Assembly: GCA_045636205.1 (NCBI GenBank)
Contig: JAZTXE010000031.1
Coordinates: 1 to 23,218 of the forward strand
Direction: 5' to 3'
DNA from: JAZRUF01 sp045636205
Lineage (GTDB): Bacteria; Bacillota; Clostridia; Oscillospirales; JAAYXM01
Length of the DNA: 23,218 nucleotides
Shown here: positions 7,710 through 15,623 of the stretch, piece after piece
How the letters are laid out: every line of letters begins with the position of its first letter
Position numbering within the stretch: position 1 is the first letter of the stretch
Translations under genes and position numbers: made by a program
Notes under the pieces: model-generated
What the model was told of the DNA's origin: nothing
Database searches by the model: none
What the model saw: the letters and a program-made list of their open reading frames with translations, nothing else

Positions 7710-8810
7710 ATGGGTTCAACATTTGGAGAACAATTAAAAATAAGTATTTTCGGTGAGTCCCACGGCAACGGCATTGGTGTGGTTATCGACGGTTTTCCCG
7801 CGGGCATCACATGGGATGAAACCTTTATATTAAATGAAATGTCCCGACGCAGACCCTCGTCTGCCCCCGGCAGCACCTCTCGCCGTGAAGCTGACCTACC
7901 CAAAGTTTTATCCGGTATATACCAAGGAAAAACTTCAGGTGCTCCCATCTGCGCCGTAATTGAAAACACTGATACGCGCAGTGGAGATTATACACAGTTT
8001 GCACGCACTCCGCGCCCGGGTCACGCAGATTTCACCGGCTCTGTTCGATACAACAGTTTTCAGGACCCTCGCGGTGGCGGGCATTTTTCAGGTCGCCTTA
8101 CCGCTCCGTTGGTACTTGCAGGTGCACTGGCAAAACTTGCTCTATCAAAGCGTAATATAACCATAGGCGCGCATATTCGCAGCATCGGTACAGTAGCTGA
8201 CATTCCTTTCAACGCACTTGATGTAACCGATGAACTTTTAAACGACATCACCGCGCGTGAATACCCGGTAATTGATAAATCAGCGCTTGACTCTATGCTT
8301 TCCCTGACCGAGAAAACACGTACCGCCGGTGATTCTGTCGGCGGCACGGTTGAGTGCGCAGTATGCGGAATGCCCACAGGAATCGGAAGTCCGATATTCG
8401 GTGCGGTTGAATCACGTCTCTCCGCTGCACTTTTTGCAATCCCCGGTGTTCACGGTGTAGAATTCGGCTCAGGTTTTGACGGTTCTAAAATGTACGGCAG
8501 CAAAAACAACGATTCATTTATTATAAAAAACGGAAGCGTATGTACCTCAACCAACAACCATGGTGGCATCCTCGGCGGAATAACCAGCGGTATGCCGATT
8601 ATCTTCTCCTGCGCATTTAAACCCACAGCATCGATTTTCTCCGAACAGGACACTGTAGATTTGGAGACTATGCAACAAACAAAGCTTTCAATAAAAGGTC
8701 GCCATGACCCGTGTATCGTATACCGTGCAGTCCCGGTAGTAGAAGCCGCAGCAGCTATAGTTTCCCTTGATTTGTTACTGGAGGCATACGGATATGAAAA
8801 CATTGGATGA
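7710..8810 (+). CDS. aroC: Chorismate synthase
   Basis: Converts EPSP to chorismate with reduced FMN, the last common step. The 366-residue protein carries the family blocks FGESHGNGIGVVIDGFPAGI (14-33, with His18), RRRPSSAPGSTSRREAD, RPGHADFTGSVRYN, DPRGGGHFSGRLTAPLVLAG, GVEFGSGF, NNHGGILGGITSGMPI and GRHDPCIVYRAVPVVEA. Near the middle of the protein the segment after the FMN-binding region is short compared with the longest bacterial enzymes, but the active-site blocks are all present. SD AAAGGAG is at 7696-7702. Its 3' end overlaps pheA by 17 bp, so the two genes are probably translationally coupled. Confidence 0.97.
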   Translation: MGSTFGEQLKISIFGESHGNGIGVVIDGFPAGITWDETFILNEMSRRRPSSAPGSTSRREADLPKVLSGIYQGKTSGAPICAVIENTDTRSGDYTQFARTPRPGHADFTGSVRYNSFQDPRGGGHFSGRLTAPLVLAGALAKLALSKRNITIGAHIRSIGTVADIPFNALDVTDELLNDITAREYPVIDKSALDSMLSLTEKTRTAGDSVGGTVECAVCGMPTGIGSPIFGAVESRLSAALFAIPGVHGVEFGSGFDGSKMYGSKNNDSFIIKNGSVCTSTNNHGGILGGITSGMPIIFSCAFKPTASIFSEQDTVDLETMQQTKLSIKGRHDPCIVYRAVPVVEAAAAIVSLDLLLEAYGYENIG

Positions 8811-9954
8811 ACTGCGCTCAGAGATTGATGTTTTAGACACCTCTTTGCGCGATATACTTCGCAAAAGACTTGTTGTTTCGCGTCAAGTAGCCCAAAGCAA
8901 AATAGGCACCGGACTTTCGGTGTACAGACCTGACAGAGAAGCTGAGATACGCGAGAATTTTAAAAGCAGTATCCCGGAAGAGGTTTTGCGGCCTTATGCT
9001 GACGCGTCATATCGCGCAATTCTTCGCGCCAGCCGTGAATATCAGTATTTCTATCAAATGGAAAACGGCGTAACCTGCCCGGTCACTGAGCTTTTGCAAA
9101 ATGCCCCCTCGCAGCCACCATGCGTTGAAACTGTTTGTTTCCAAGGCATTGACGGCTCTTGGTCAAGTCTGGCTGCACGTACAATGTATCCGGATGCCGC
9201 GCGCATTCCCGTCTCATCCTTCGCAGATGTGTTTTCCACAATAACCGACGGCAAAGCTCAAGCCGGAATGCTCCCTCTTGATAACAGCACTGCGGGCACG
9301 GTAAACGATGTATATGATTTGCTTATAGAACACGATTATTATATAATAAAAGCAACACCTATTCGCATCCATAACTGTCTACTCGCTCTGCCGGGCGCAA
9401 ATATAAACAATATCCGCACGGTTTATTCCCACCCGCAGGCTCTCTCGCAGTGCGCAGGGCACATAAAGCAATTAGGTGCTATTCCGGTTCCCGAAAACAA
9501 TACCGCGGTTGCCGCAAGCGCGGTCGCCCAATCCGGAATTTTGACAGCCGCAGCTATCGGCTCTCCCGCCGCGGCAGAAAAGTACGGTCTTGTGATTTTA
9601 GCCGAAGATTTTAACGATACAGCGTGCAACCAAACACGCTTTCTCTCCGTTTCACGTACTCTTTGCGCACCTAAAAATGCAAATCGCTTAAGCCTTGCAT
9701 TTGCCGCACCCAACGAAAGCGGCGCACTGGCAAACATCCTCGCAATCTTTGCCGATAATCGGCTCAATCTCACCAAGATAATGTCACGCCCAACTCCCAA
9801 CACACCGTGGGAATACATTTTTTATTTGGATTGCGAAATTGATGTTGACAATCCGGCTCTTTATGCAGTATTGTACCAATTAAGTTCTGAAACCAAATGG
9901 CTCAAGCTCTTGGGCTGTTACCGTGAAGATACATTACCCGATTCGAAAGGATGA
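8794..9954 (+). CDS. pheA: Bifunctional chorismate mutase / prephenate dehydratase (P-protein)
   Basis: Commits chorismate to phenylalanine: chorismate to prephenate to phenylpyruvate. The 386 residues comprise three parts. An AroQ-type mutase (1-about 85) has Arg8, Lys36 and the YRPDRE motif. The prephenate dehydratase (about 112-287) has GIDGSWSSLAA, PLDNSTAG (161-168), SHPQALSQC and NQTRF (279-283). A C-terminal ACT domain (about 298-386) follows. In the ACT domain the GAL motif is present, but the usual ESRP Phe-binding motif reads MSRP, with Met330 in the Glu position. Start choice: the ATG at 8794 has GGAGG at 8780-8784; a longer frame from 8767 would ignore that SD. It overlaps aroC. 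No tyrA is present, which ties this operon to Phe rather than Tyr. Confidence 0.95.
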   Translation: MKTLDELRSEIDVLDTSLRDILRKRLVVSRQVAQSKIGTGLSVYRPDREAEIRENFKSSIPEEVLRPYADASYRAILRASREYQYFYQMENGVTCPVTELLQNAPSQPPCVETVCFQGIDGSWSSLAARTMYPDAARIPVSSFADVFSTITDGKAQAGMLPLDNSTAGTVNDVYDLLIEHDYYIIKATPIRIHNCLLALPGANINNIRTVYSHPQALSQCAGHIKQLGAIPVPENNTAVAASAVAQSGILTAAAIGSPAAAEKYGLVILAEDFNDTACNQTRFLSVSRTLCAPKNANRLSLAFAAPNESGALANILAIFADNRLNLTKIMSRPTPNTPWEYIFYLDCEIDVDNPALYAVLYQLSSETKWLKLLGCYREDTLPDSKG

Positions 9955-9961
9955 ATATTAA

Positions 9962-10987
9962 ATGATTATTGCAATGAAACCTACTGCAACCGAGGCTCAG
10001 ATAGAGCAGGTCTGCAGCATAGTTAAAAAACATGGTCTGGAATGTCACCTTTCCACCGGTTCAAATATAACGATAATCGGCGTTATCGGTGATAAGTCTG
10101 TCCTCTCAGGAGCAGGGCTTGAGTGCTTAGAAGGAGTACGCGAGCTTATTCCGGTATCCGAGTCCTATAAATTAGCAGGCCGCAGCGGACATCCGCAAAA
10201 CACAGTCGTTGATATTTCCGGAGTTCCTGCAGGTGCAGAAGAACTGTTCATGATAGCCGGTCCGTGCGCGGTCGAAAGCTATGAGCAAATGCACAAAGCG
10301 GCATCCAAGCTTGCAAAAACCGGCGTTCGCTTCTTACGTGGCGGCGCATACAAACCCCGCACCTCGCCTTACTCTTTCCAGGGTCTTGAGGAAGAAGGCC
10401 TCAAAATCTTGGCTCAGGTAGGACGCGAAACCGGTCTTAAAATAGTAACCGAAGCAATTGATGACCGCTCAACCGAGCTTGTATGTAAATATGCAGACGT
10501 GGTTCAAATAGGCTCACGCAATATGCAGAACTTCCACCTGCTGCGCGAGGTTGGAAAGTGTGGAAAACCCGTAATTTTAAAACGCGGACTTTCATCAACC
10601 ATCGAAGAATGGCTCAACGCAGCAGAGTATATTATGAGTTCCGGAAATGCAGATGTCATACTGTGTGAGCGCGGCATACGCACATTCGAAACCGCAACAC
10701 GCAACACTCTTGATATAAGCGCAGTACCGGTGCTTAAAGCCAAAACCCATCTCCCCATCATTGTTGACCCGAGCCATGCATCAGGCTCATCCGCATATAT
10801 AGCCGCACTTTCCCGCTGCGCCATCGCAGCAGGTGCTGACGGTCTTATAATAGAAGTTCATCCGGAACCCGAAACCGCGCGCAGTGACGGTGCACAGTCA
10901 TTAAATCCGGAGGAATACGCAAAACTCCACAAAGAACTCGCCGCTATAGCGCACGTAATGGGTCGCGCAATGCCGGGTGAGCTATAA
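9962..10987 (+). CDS. 3-deoxy-7-phosphoheptulonate (DAHP) synthase, type I-beta, copy 2
   Basis: A second, clearly paralogous DAHP synthase of 341 residues with the same architecture. The N-terminal ferredoxin-like domain (MIIAMKPTATEAQIEQV..., 1-about 68) is followed by the barrel with AGPCAVES (Cys102), RGGAYKPRTSPYSFQG, SRNMQNF, CERGIRTFE, VDPSHASG and EVHPEPE...DGAQSL. All catalytic and metal-ligand motifs are kept, so it should be active. The regulatory domain and the TEAIDDRSTELVCKYADVV stretch differ strongly from copy 1. Two isozymes with different feedback ligands is a reasonable inference. It starts 7 bp after the pheA stop, and the SD (AAAGGATG) overlaps the end of pheA. Position directly after pheA may mean its product is inhibited by Phe, but this is not visible in the sequence. 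Confidence 0.95.
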   Translation: MIIAMKPTATEAQIEQVCSIVKKHGLECHLSTGSNITIIGVIGDKSVLSGAGLECLEGVRELIPVSESYKLAGRSGHPQNTVVDISGVPAGAEELFMIAGPCAVESYEQMHKAASKLAKTGVRFLRGGAYKPRTSPYSFQGLEEEGLKILAQVGRETGLKIVTEAIDDRSTELVCKYADVVQIGSRNMQNFHLLREVGKCGKPVILKRGLSSTIEEWLNAAEYIMSSGNADVILCERGIRTFETATRNTLDISAVPVLKAKTHLPIIVDPSHASGSSAYIAALSRCAIAAGADGLIIEVHPEPETARSDGAQSLNPEEYAKLHKELAAIAHVMGRAMPGEL

Positions 10988-11009
10988 CCAATAAAAAGGA
11001 ATGGTTTAT

Positions 11010-12296
11010 ATGCCTTTTTCTCTTCCGCACGCTAAATGCATCCGCGGCAGCATAAACGTACCGGGTGACAAATCAATATCTCACCGCTCAATTATGTTGG
11101 GCGCTCTATCCTGCGGCAAGACTCGTGTTTCTCACTTTTTGCCGAGCGCGGACTGCCTCTCTACGATAGACTGTTTTCGCAAAATGGGTGTCGAAATCGA
11201 AATTTGCGACGATGAAAACATTGTAGTTAACGGTCGTGGAATTGACGGTCTTAAAGCCCCTTCCGATTTGTTATATACCGGAAATTCCGGCACTACCACC
11301 CGCTTGATGGCAGGTATTTTAGCCGCCCAGAACTTTGACTGTGTTGTAAACGGCGATGCCTCGATACAGAAAAGACCTATGGAGAGAATAATAACTCCGC
11401 TTTCCATGATGGGCGCAAGTATAGAAAGTGCAGACGGTGGCAGATGCCCGCTTCATATTCATGGAAGAAAATTAAGCGGTATCCGCTATGAACTTCCGGT
11501 AGCAAGTGCTCAGCTTAAAAGTTCACTGCTTTTTGCAGGTCTTTACGCGGACGGTCAAACCCAAATAATCGAATCCGCACCTTCGCGTGACCACACCGAG
11601 CGCATGTTCAAAGCCTTCGGCGCAGATATTTCAAAAACGCCAAACGGTGTCACAGTAAAGAAAAGCGAGAAACTAACCGCCCGTGATTTATATGTACCTG
11701 GTGACATCTCCTCCGCTGCATTCTTCGCAGTTGCCGCGACTATCCTTCCCGGCTCCGATGTCACTCTAAAAAACGTCGGAGTAAATCCTACACGCACAGG
11801 TATTATAGATACAATGGTTAAAATGGGCGCGGACATTGAGCTCTTAAATTACCGCGACGAATGGGAGCCTATAGCGGATATACGCATACGTCATTCAAAG
11901 CTCCATGGCTGCGAAATCGGCGGCAATGATATACCGCGTCTTATTGATGAGCTTCCTATCCTCGCAGTTTTAGCAGCATTTGCAGACGGACAAACAACAA
12001 TCCGCGATGCCCAAGAGCTAAAGCACAAGGAATCTAACCGAATATCGGCAATGACGACTGAGCTTTCAAAAGCCGGTGTAGATATAACAGAAACCGATGA
12101 CGGTATGATTATAAACGGAAACAGCCACGTACACGGTGCAGATTTTGCATCATACGGTGACCATCGCATCGCTATGGCTATGGCAATTTTCGCTTTAGCT
12201 TCCGAGGGAGACTCAACAATTGACGATGTTGAGTGCGTAAAAATATCATATCCGAATTTCTTTTCGGATTTAGCGTATCTTTCAGAAGGGAGATAA
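11010..12296 (+). CDS. aroA: 3-phosphoshikimate 1-carboxyvinyltransferase (EPSP synthase)
   Basis: Transfers the enolpyruvyl group of PEP to shikimate-3-phosphate. The 428-residue protein has the two-domain inside-out barrel motifs: VPGDKSISHRS (18-28), GNSGTTTRLM, QKRPMERI, PVASAQLKSSLLFAGL, SRDHTERMF, PGDISSAAFF, DELPILAVLAAFADG, LKHKESNRI and GDHRIAMAMAI. The SAQxK pattern resembles the Bacillus/Staphylococcus and CP4-like group (class II), not the E. coli type. The start at ATG 11010 is chosen because AAAAAGGA (10993-11000) sits nine bases upstream. The ATG at 11001 would touch the SD. The next gene starts 7 bp after the stop. Confidence 0.96.
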   Translation: MPFSLPHAKCIRGSINVPGDKSISHRSIMLGALSCGKTRVSHFLPSADCLSTIDCFRKMGVEIEICDDENIVVNGRGIDGLKAPSDLLYTGNSGTTTRLMAGILAAQNFDCVVNGDASIQKRPMERIITPLSMMGASIESADGGRCPLHIHGRKLSGIRYELPVASAQLKSSLLFAGLYADGQTQIIESAPSRDHTERMFKAFGADISKTPNGVTVKKSEKLTARDLYVPGDISSAAFFAVAATILPGSDVTLKNVGVNPTRTGIIDTMVKMGADIELLNYRDEWEPIADIRIRHSKLHGCEIGGNDIPRLIDELPILAVLAAFADGQTTIRDAQELKHKESNRISAMTTELSKAGVDITETDDGMIINGNSHVHGADFASYGDHRIAMAMAIFALASEGDSTIDDVECVKISYPNFFSDLAYLSEGR

Positions 12297-12303
12297 AAAA
12301 ACA

Positions 12304-13704
12304 ATGCAGGTCTATTCATTTGAAGAATTTAAAAACTTTACTCCAAAGCGCAAAACATTTGCCCTTTTCGGAAGCTCTGCAGCATTTTCTCTCTCTCCTT
12401 CACTGCATAATGAGATATTTAAAAAATGCGGACTCGACTGCGAATATATATCTATAACCGCTTCCCCCGAAGAACTTCCCGAAGCCTTAGAGCTTGCGCG
12501 AAAAAAACTCTCAGGCTTCAACTGCACAATCCCATATAAGCAGACCGTGATTCCATATTTAACCGATGCTGATAAGCGCGTCTCGGTTTTAGGTGCAGCA
12601 AATACGGTAGTGGTGAAAAACGGTGAATTTTACGGTTTCAACACTGATGGTCAAGGATTTTCCCGTGCCATGGACCTGAACTCAGTAACGCTTAAAGATA
12701 AAAAAATCCTTCTTCTCGGATGCGGTGGCACGGCGCTTTCAATTGCCTATGAATGCGCACTTCACGGCGCAGCATCCGTAACCGTCGCTGCACGCTCAGA
12801 TAAAAAGGCTCACGATTTTATAGAAAGAATTAAAACTTCCACCGAGTGTGATATTTTCTCATACAGCCCAATTAACACTGTATGCGGAAGCTTCGATATA
12901 CTTATAAATACAACCCCGGTAGGTATGGCAGATACTCAGGATATATGCCCGGTTAATTTAGATAACCTGCAAGGGCTCTCATTTGTCTACGACTGCATAT
13001 ATCACCCTCCGATGCCAATGCTTTTAAAAGAAGCAGAAAAACGCGGCATACTTTGGGACAACGGTCTTTCAATGCTTGTTCTTCAAGGTGTGCAATCGCA
13101 AGTGCACTGGTTGGGAAATGATGAATATCCTGACGAGCTCATCTCACATGTGCTCAACTTCATAACATCAAAACAAGCCATTGAGCGCTTACAAACAGTG
13201 CACAAACGCTCAAACATCGCATTAACAGGTTTTATGGGTTGCGGCAAAACAACTATAGGAAAAAAACTCGCCAACCTGTTAAATATGGATTTTGTCGATT
13301 TGGATCAAAAAATTGAATCTGAGCAAAAAATGTCCATATCCGAAATATTTGAAAAGAAGGGCGAAATGTATTTCCGTGATTTGGAAACCCGCGCATGCTA
13401 CGAACTCAACAAACTTGAAAACACAGTCATTGCAACCGGCGGTGGCACTATAATCCGCGACCGCAATGCAGATGTGTTAAAACCAAATTCCCTCATCGTT
13501 CTCTTAAATCAAAGTCTTGAACAGATAGAAAAGAATTTAAACGGCAGCTATGCGCGTCCGCTTTTGCAGGTACCGAATATATCTGAGCATATAAAATCGT
13601 TATACGATTTCCGCACCCCGCAATACCTTGCAAACTCAGATATAATCGTCAACTTTCCCGTGGGAATCAGCGACAATGCGCGCCATGTACTGATGCATAT
13701 TTAA
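12304..13704 (+). CDS. Fused shikimate dehydrogenase - shikimate kinase (AroE-AroK)
   Basis: One 466-residue frame holds two consecutive pathway enzymes. Residues 1-about 285 are NADP-type shikimate 5-dehydrogenase: SLSPSLHN (29-36), NCTIPYK with catalytic Lys79, GAANTV (97-102), NTDGQG with Asp115, LLLGCGGTA (137-144), INTTPVGM and GLSMLVLQG. Residues about 303-466 are shikimate kinase: P-loop GFMGCGKTT (309-317), DLD (332-334), FRDLE with Arg358, TGGGT (378-382) and the lid YARPLL with Arg418. The linker of about 15 residues has no internal start with an SD. The product reduces 3-dehydroshikimate and phosphorylates the resulting shikimate. Both active sites look intact. It is uncommon for these two domains to be fused as a stand-alone pair in bacteria. 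Confidence 0.95.
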   Translation: MQVYSFEEFKNFTPKRKTFALFGSSAAFSLSPSLHNEIFKKCGLDCEYISITASPEELPEALELARKKLSGFNCTIPYKQTVIPYLTDADKRVSVLGAANTVVVKNGEFYGFNTDGQGFSRAMDLNSVTLKDKKILLLGCGGTALSIAYECALHGAASVTVAARSDKKAHDFIERIKTSTECDIFSYSPINTVCGSFDILINTTPVGMADTQDICPVNLDNLQGLSFVYDCIYHPPMPMLLKEAEKRGILWDNGLSMLVLQGVQSQVHWLGNDEYPDELISHVLNFITSKQAIERLQTVHKRSNIALTGFMGCGKTTIGKKLANLLNMDFVDLDQKIESEQKMSISEIFEKKGEMYFRDLETRACYELNKLENTVIATGGGTIIRDRNADVLKPNSLIVLLNQSLEQIEKNLNGSYARPLLQVPNISEHIKSLYDFRTPQYLANSDIIVNFPVGISDNARHVLMHI

Positions 13705-13719
13705 ATCGGAGGAATTAGC

Positions 13720-13971
13720 ATGAAAAAGACGGGTTCATATACGCCCAAAGGTGTATGTTCAAGAAAAATTGATTATGAGATTGAGGATGGGATTGTAAAA
13801 AATATTTCATTTACCGGCGGCTGTGATGGAAACTTATCCGGTATCAGCAAGCTCGTAGTCGGAATGCCGGCAGAAAAAGTTATTTCTCTTCTGCGCGGAA
13901 CGCGTTGCGGATTTAAGAGTACCTCATGCCCTGACCAGTTGGCTTGTGCACTTGAAGAAGCAATAAAATAA
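13720..13971 (+). CDS. Small TSCPD-domain (four-cysteine, TIGR03905-like) protein
   Basis: An 83-residue protein with the TSCPD motif (STSCPDQLA, about 67-75). Cysteines at about 13, 36, 64 and 70 could bind a metal, plus one further Cys near 76. It closely resembles the small clostridial family annotated TIGR03905/TSCPD, related to a domain found in class II ribonucleotide reductases; its function is not known. SD GGAGG at 13707-13711 is eight bases before the ATG. It is the last gene of the aromatic operon, 15 bp after the fusion gene and directly before a terminator. Co-transcription is likely, but there is no evidence for a pathway role. Confidence 0.88.
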   Translation: MKKTGSYTPKGVCSRKIDYEIEDGIVKNISFTGGCDGNLSGISKLVVGMPAEKVISLLRGTRCGFKSTSCPDQLACALEEAIK

Positions 13972-13995
13972 TTTCTCACAACATAAGTATTTTTT

Positions 13996-14029
13996 AAAAA
14001 AGCCGAACGAAAGCTTCGTTCGGCTTTTT
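13996..14029 (+). terminator. Terminator of the aromatic amino acid operon
   Basis: An 11-bp stem, AGCCGAACGAA (14001-14011) with TTCGTTCGGCT (14015-14025), is flanked by A-run and T-run (TTTTT to 14029). A-rich and T-rich flanks make it partly usable on both strands. Confidence 0.93.
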
Positions 14030-14034
14030 GATGC

Positions 14035-14065
14035 AAAAAATCCCGCCTTGACTGACAAGGCGGGA
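14035..14065 (-). terminator. Terminator of the lactate dehydrogenase gene
   Basis: A perfect 10-bp stem, TCCCGCCTTG (14041-14050) with CAAGGCGGGA (14056-14065), is followed on the minus strand by T6 (plus-strand A-run 14035-14040). It lies 21 bp beyond the dehydrogenase stop. Confidence 0.93.
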
Positions 14066-14086
14066 TAAATTACTTTTCTTTTCAGA

Positions 14087-15034
14087 TTAGAGCTTGCAAT
14101 CGTCCAGAACAGCCTTGCAAGCGTCGCAAGACTTGCGGAAGAGCTCAATCTCACTCTCATACAGTTCCGGAACAATAACCTGCTTTGCACCGGTTGCACC
14201 GATAACAGTAGGCAGAGAAACTGCTACATCACTGACACCCAGTTCACCCTCAAGAACCGTGCTGACAACGCGGATGGTGTTGCTGTCACGCAGAAGTGAG
14301 TCAACCAAGGTGCATACGCAAACTGCAACACCATAATAGGTAGCGCCCTTCTTGCGGATAATCTCGCCGCCGTCCTTCTTTACGCGCTCAACAATGTCAT
14401 ACTTAATCTCATCATTTAATGCGATATTGTTAATCTGGCAGTACTTGTCAATCTGCAGACCTGCAACGTGAGTATTACTCCATGCAGCCAACTGAGAGTC
14501 GCCGTGCTCGCCTATGATATAACCGTGGATATTTGAAATATCAACCTTGGTAATCTCAGCAAGAGCTGAACGCAAGCGCAGGGTATCCAAAGCAGTACCG
14601 CTGCCGAGAACTCTTCCCTTGGGAAGGCCTGTCCACTTGGTGATGTTGTAGGTCAAAATATCTACCGGGTTTGCAACAACCAGGATAACACCGCCGTTAT
14701 AATACTTCATCATTTCTTCGGTGATGCCCTTTGCAATCGCGGTGTTCTTCTTAGCAAGGTCAAGACGGGTCTCACCCGGCTTACGGTTTGCACCTGCAGT
14801 AACAACGATAACATCACAGTCCTTGACATCCTCATAAGTGCCAGAATAGATGTTCATCTGACCCAGGAACGGAAGACCGTGCTTAATATCAGCAGCCTCA
14901 CCCGCTGCCTTATCTGCCGCAATATCAATTAATACCAATTCGGTACATACCTGACGCAACGCCATAGCGTAAGCCGAAGCCGCTCCTACAAATCCTGCAC
15001 CGATAACTGCTACTTTTGTTTTACCTTTTAACAT
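14087..15034 (-). CDS. ldh: L-lactate dehydrogenase-like protein with malate-type Arg in the specificity loop
   Basis: A 315-residue NAD-dependent 2-hydroxyacid dehydrogenase of the LDH/MDH family. The Rossmann motif GAGFVGAAS (12-20) and Asp37 (LIDI) indicate NAD. The catalytic residues are Arg90, Asp150 (GTALDTLRLR), Arg153 and His177 (IIGEHGDS). Overall sequence, including KGATYYG and GETRLDL, is of LDH type. However, residue 84 in the mobile loop (GANRKPGETR) is Arg; canonical LDHs have Gln here (position 102), and malate dehydrogenases have Arg. The exact substrate, lactate/pyruvate or malate/oxaloacetate, is therefore open. SD AAGGAG lies ten bases upstream of the ATG. It is monocistronic, between its own promoter and terminator. 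Confidence 0.9.
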   Translation of the reverse strand: MLKGKTKVAVIGAGFVGAASAYAMALRQVCTELVLIDIAADKAAGEAADIKHGLPFLGQMNIYSGTYEDVKDCDVIVVTAGANRKPGETRLDLAKKNTAIAKGITEEMMKYYNGGVILVVANPVDILTYNITKWTGLPKGRVLGSGTALDTLRLRSALAEITKVDISNIHGYIIGEHGDSQLAAWSNTHVAGLQIDKYCQINNIALNDEIKYDIVERVKKDGGEIIRKKGATYYGVAVCVCTLVDSLLRDSNTIRVVSTVLEGELGVSDVAVSLPTVIGATGAKQVIVPELYESEIELFRKSCDACKAVLDDCKL

Positions 15035-15079
15035 TGATATAACACTCCTTATTTTCTTTGACTTTCGTACATGGTTATA

Positions 15080-15108
15080 AGTATACCTTATTTAGAAAAA
15101 AAAGTAAA
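15080..15108 (-). promoter_or_regulatory. Predicted promoter of the lactate dehydrogenase gene
   Basis: On the minus strand, -35 TTTACT (15103-15108), a 17-bp spacer and -10 TATACT (15080-15085). The start would be near 15073, with a 38-nt leader. Seven bp upstream of the -35, at 15115-15132, is an imperfect TTGTGAA-N4-ATAACGT, a weak resemblance to the redox repressor Rex box. Confidence 0.55.
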
Positions 15109-15219
15109 TAACAAACGTTATAGTTTTCACAAATATTTTTTGAAATTTACTGAGCAATATACCACACAAATTAGCCTACTACTCTCAAATAGCGAAATCT
15201 TGGTTTAACACATGAAAAA

Positions 15220-15250
15220 TGCGGGATTGGTTTGTCTCCAAAATCCCGCA
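15220..15250 (-). terminator. Terminator downstream of the cupin gene
   Basis: A 9-bp stem, TGCGGGATT (15220-15228) with AATCCCGCA (15242-15250), has a 13-base loop. T5 follows on the minus strand (plus A-run 15215-15219). It begins seven bases past the cupin stop. Confidence 0.88.
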
Positions 15251-15256
15251 CTATTC

Positions 15257-15601
15257 TCAGCAAATCACTATTGCATACATTTCCATTGGCTTATCTGAAT
15301 TATTTGCTATTGAATGATACTCTCCCCCGGTAGTCCATACCGCATCTCCGGCTAAAACCTCACGCTCAACTCCGTTATCATTAACCGTCCCCTTGCCGCT
15401 TATGATGATATACAACTCACCATCCTCAGAATGGGAATGCTCACCTATTGAGCATCCGGGGTCGAGCGTAATTTTTGCACACATCTTTGCCTTTGACGAA
15501 AGCTCCTCGGCGGAAAATAAATGCACAAGCTTTACATCGCCGTTACCACCGCGAAGTGCTGAGCGGATTTCACTTTTCATTTCATTTTGCTTATTTGTCA
15601 T
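15257..15601 (-). CDS. Small single-domain cupin protein
   Basis: A 114-residue cytoplasmic cupin. Motif 1 is GCSIGEHSHSEDGELYIIISG with probable metal ligands His55, His57 and Glu62. Motif 2 is GDAVWTTGGEYHSIANNS with His96. It is a complete one-domain beta-barrel. Such proteins include small metal-dependent isomerases, dioxygenases and ligand sensors, and nothing in the sequence decides between these. SD GAAAGGAAA lies upstream of the ATG at 15601. It begins 22 bp after the stop of the propeller protein, in the same direction and ahead of a shared terminator, so the pair is probably one transcript. Confidence 0.88.
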   Translation of the reverse strand: MTNKQNEMKSEIRSALRGGNGDVKLVHLFSAEELSSKAKMCAKITLDPGCSIGEHSHSEDGELYIIISGKGTVNDNGVEREVLAGDAVWTTGGEYHSIANNSDKPMEMYAIVIC

Positions 15602-15623
15602 TATAATCTTTTCCTTTCAAATT

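Noticed and set aside
11001..11003. ATG at 11001 as aroA start
   Set aside because: It directly abuts the AAAAAGGA SD; the ATG at 11010 has correct spacing.
13160..13230. Separate start for a stand-alone shikimate kinase
   Set aside because: No ATG/GTG/TTG with a proper SD before the P-loop; the frame is continuous from AroE.
15115..15132. Rex-box upstream of ldh
   Set aside because: One half-site fits (TTGTGAA) but the other (ATAACGT) is poor, so it is not listed as a separate site.
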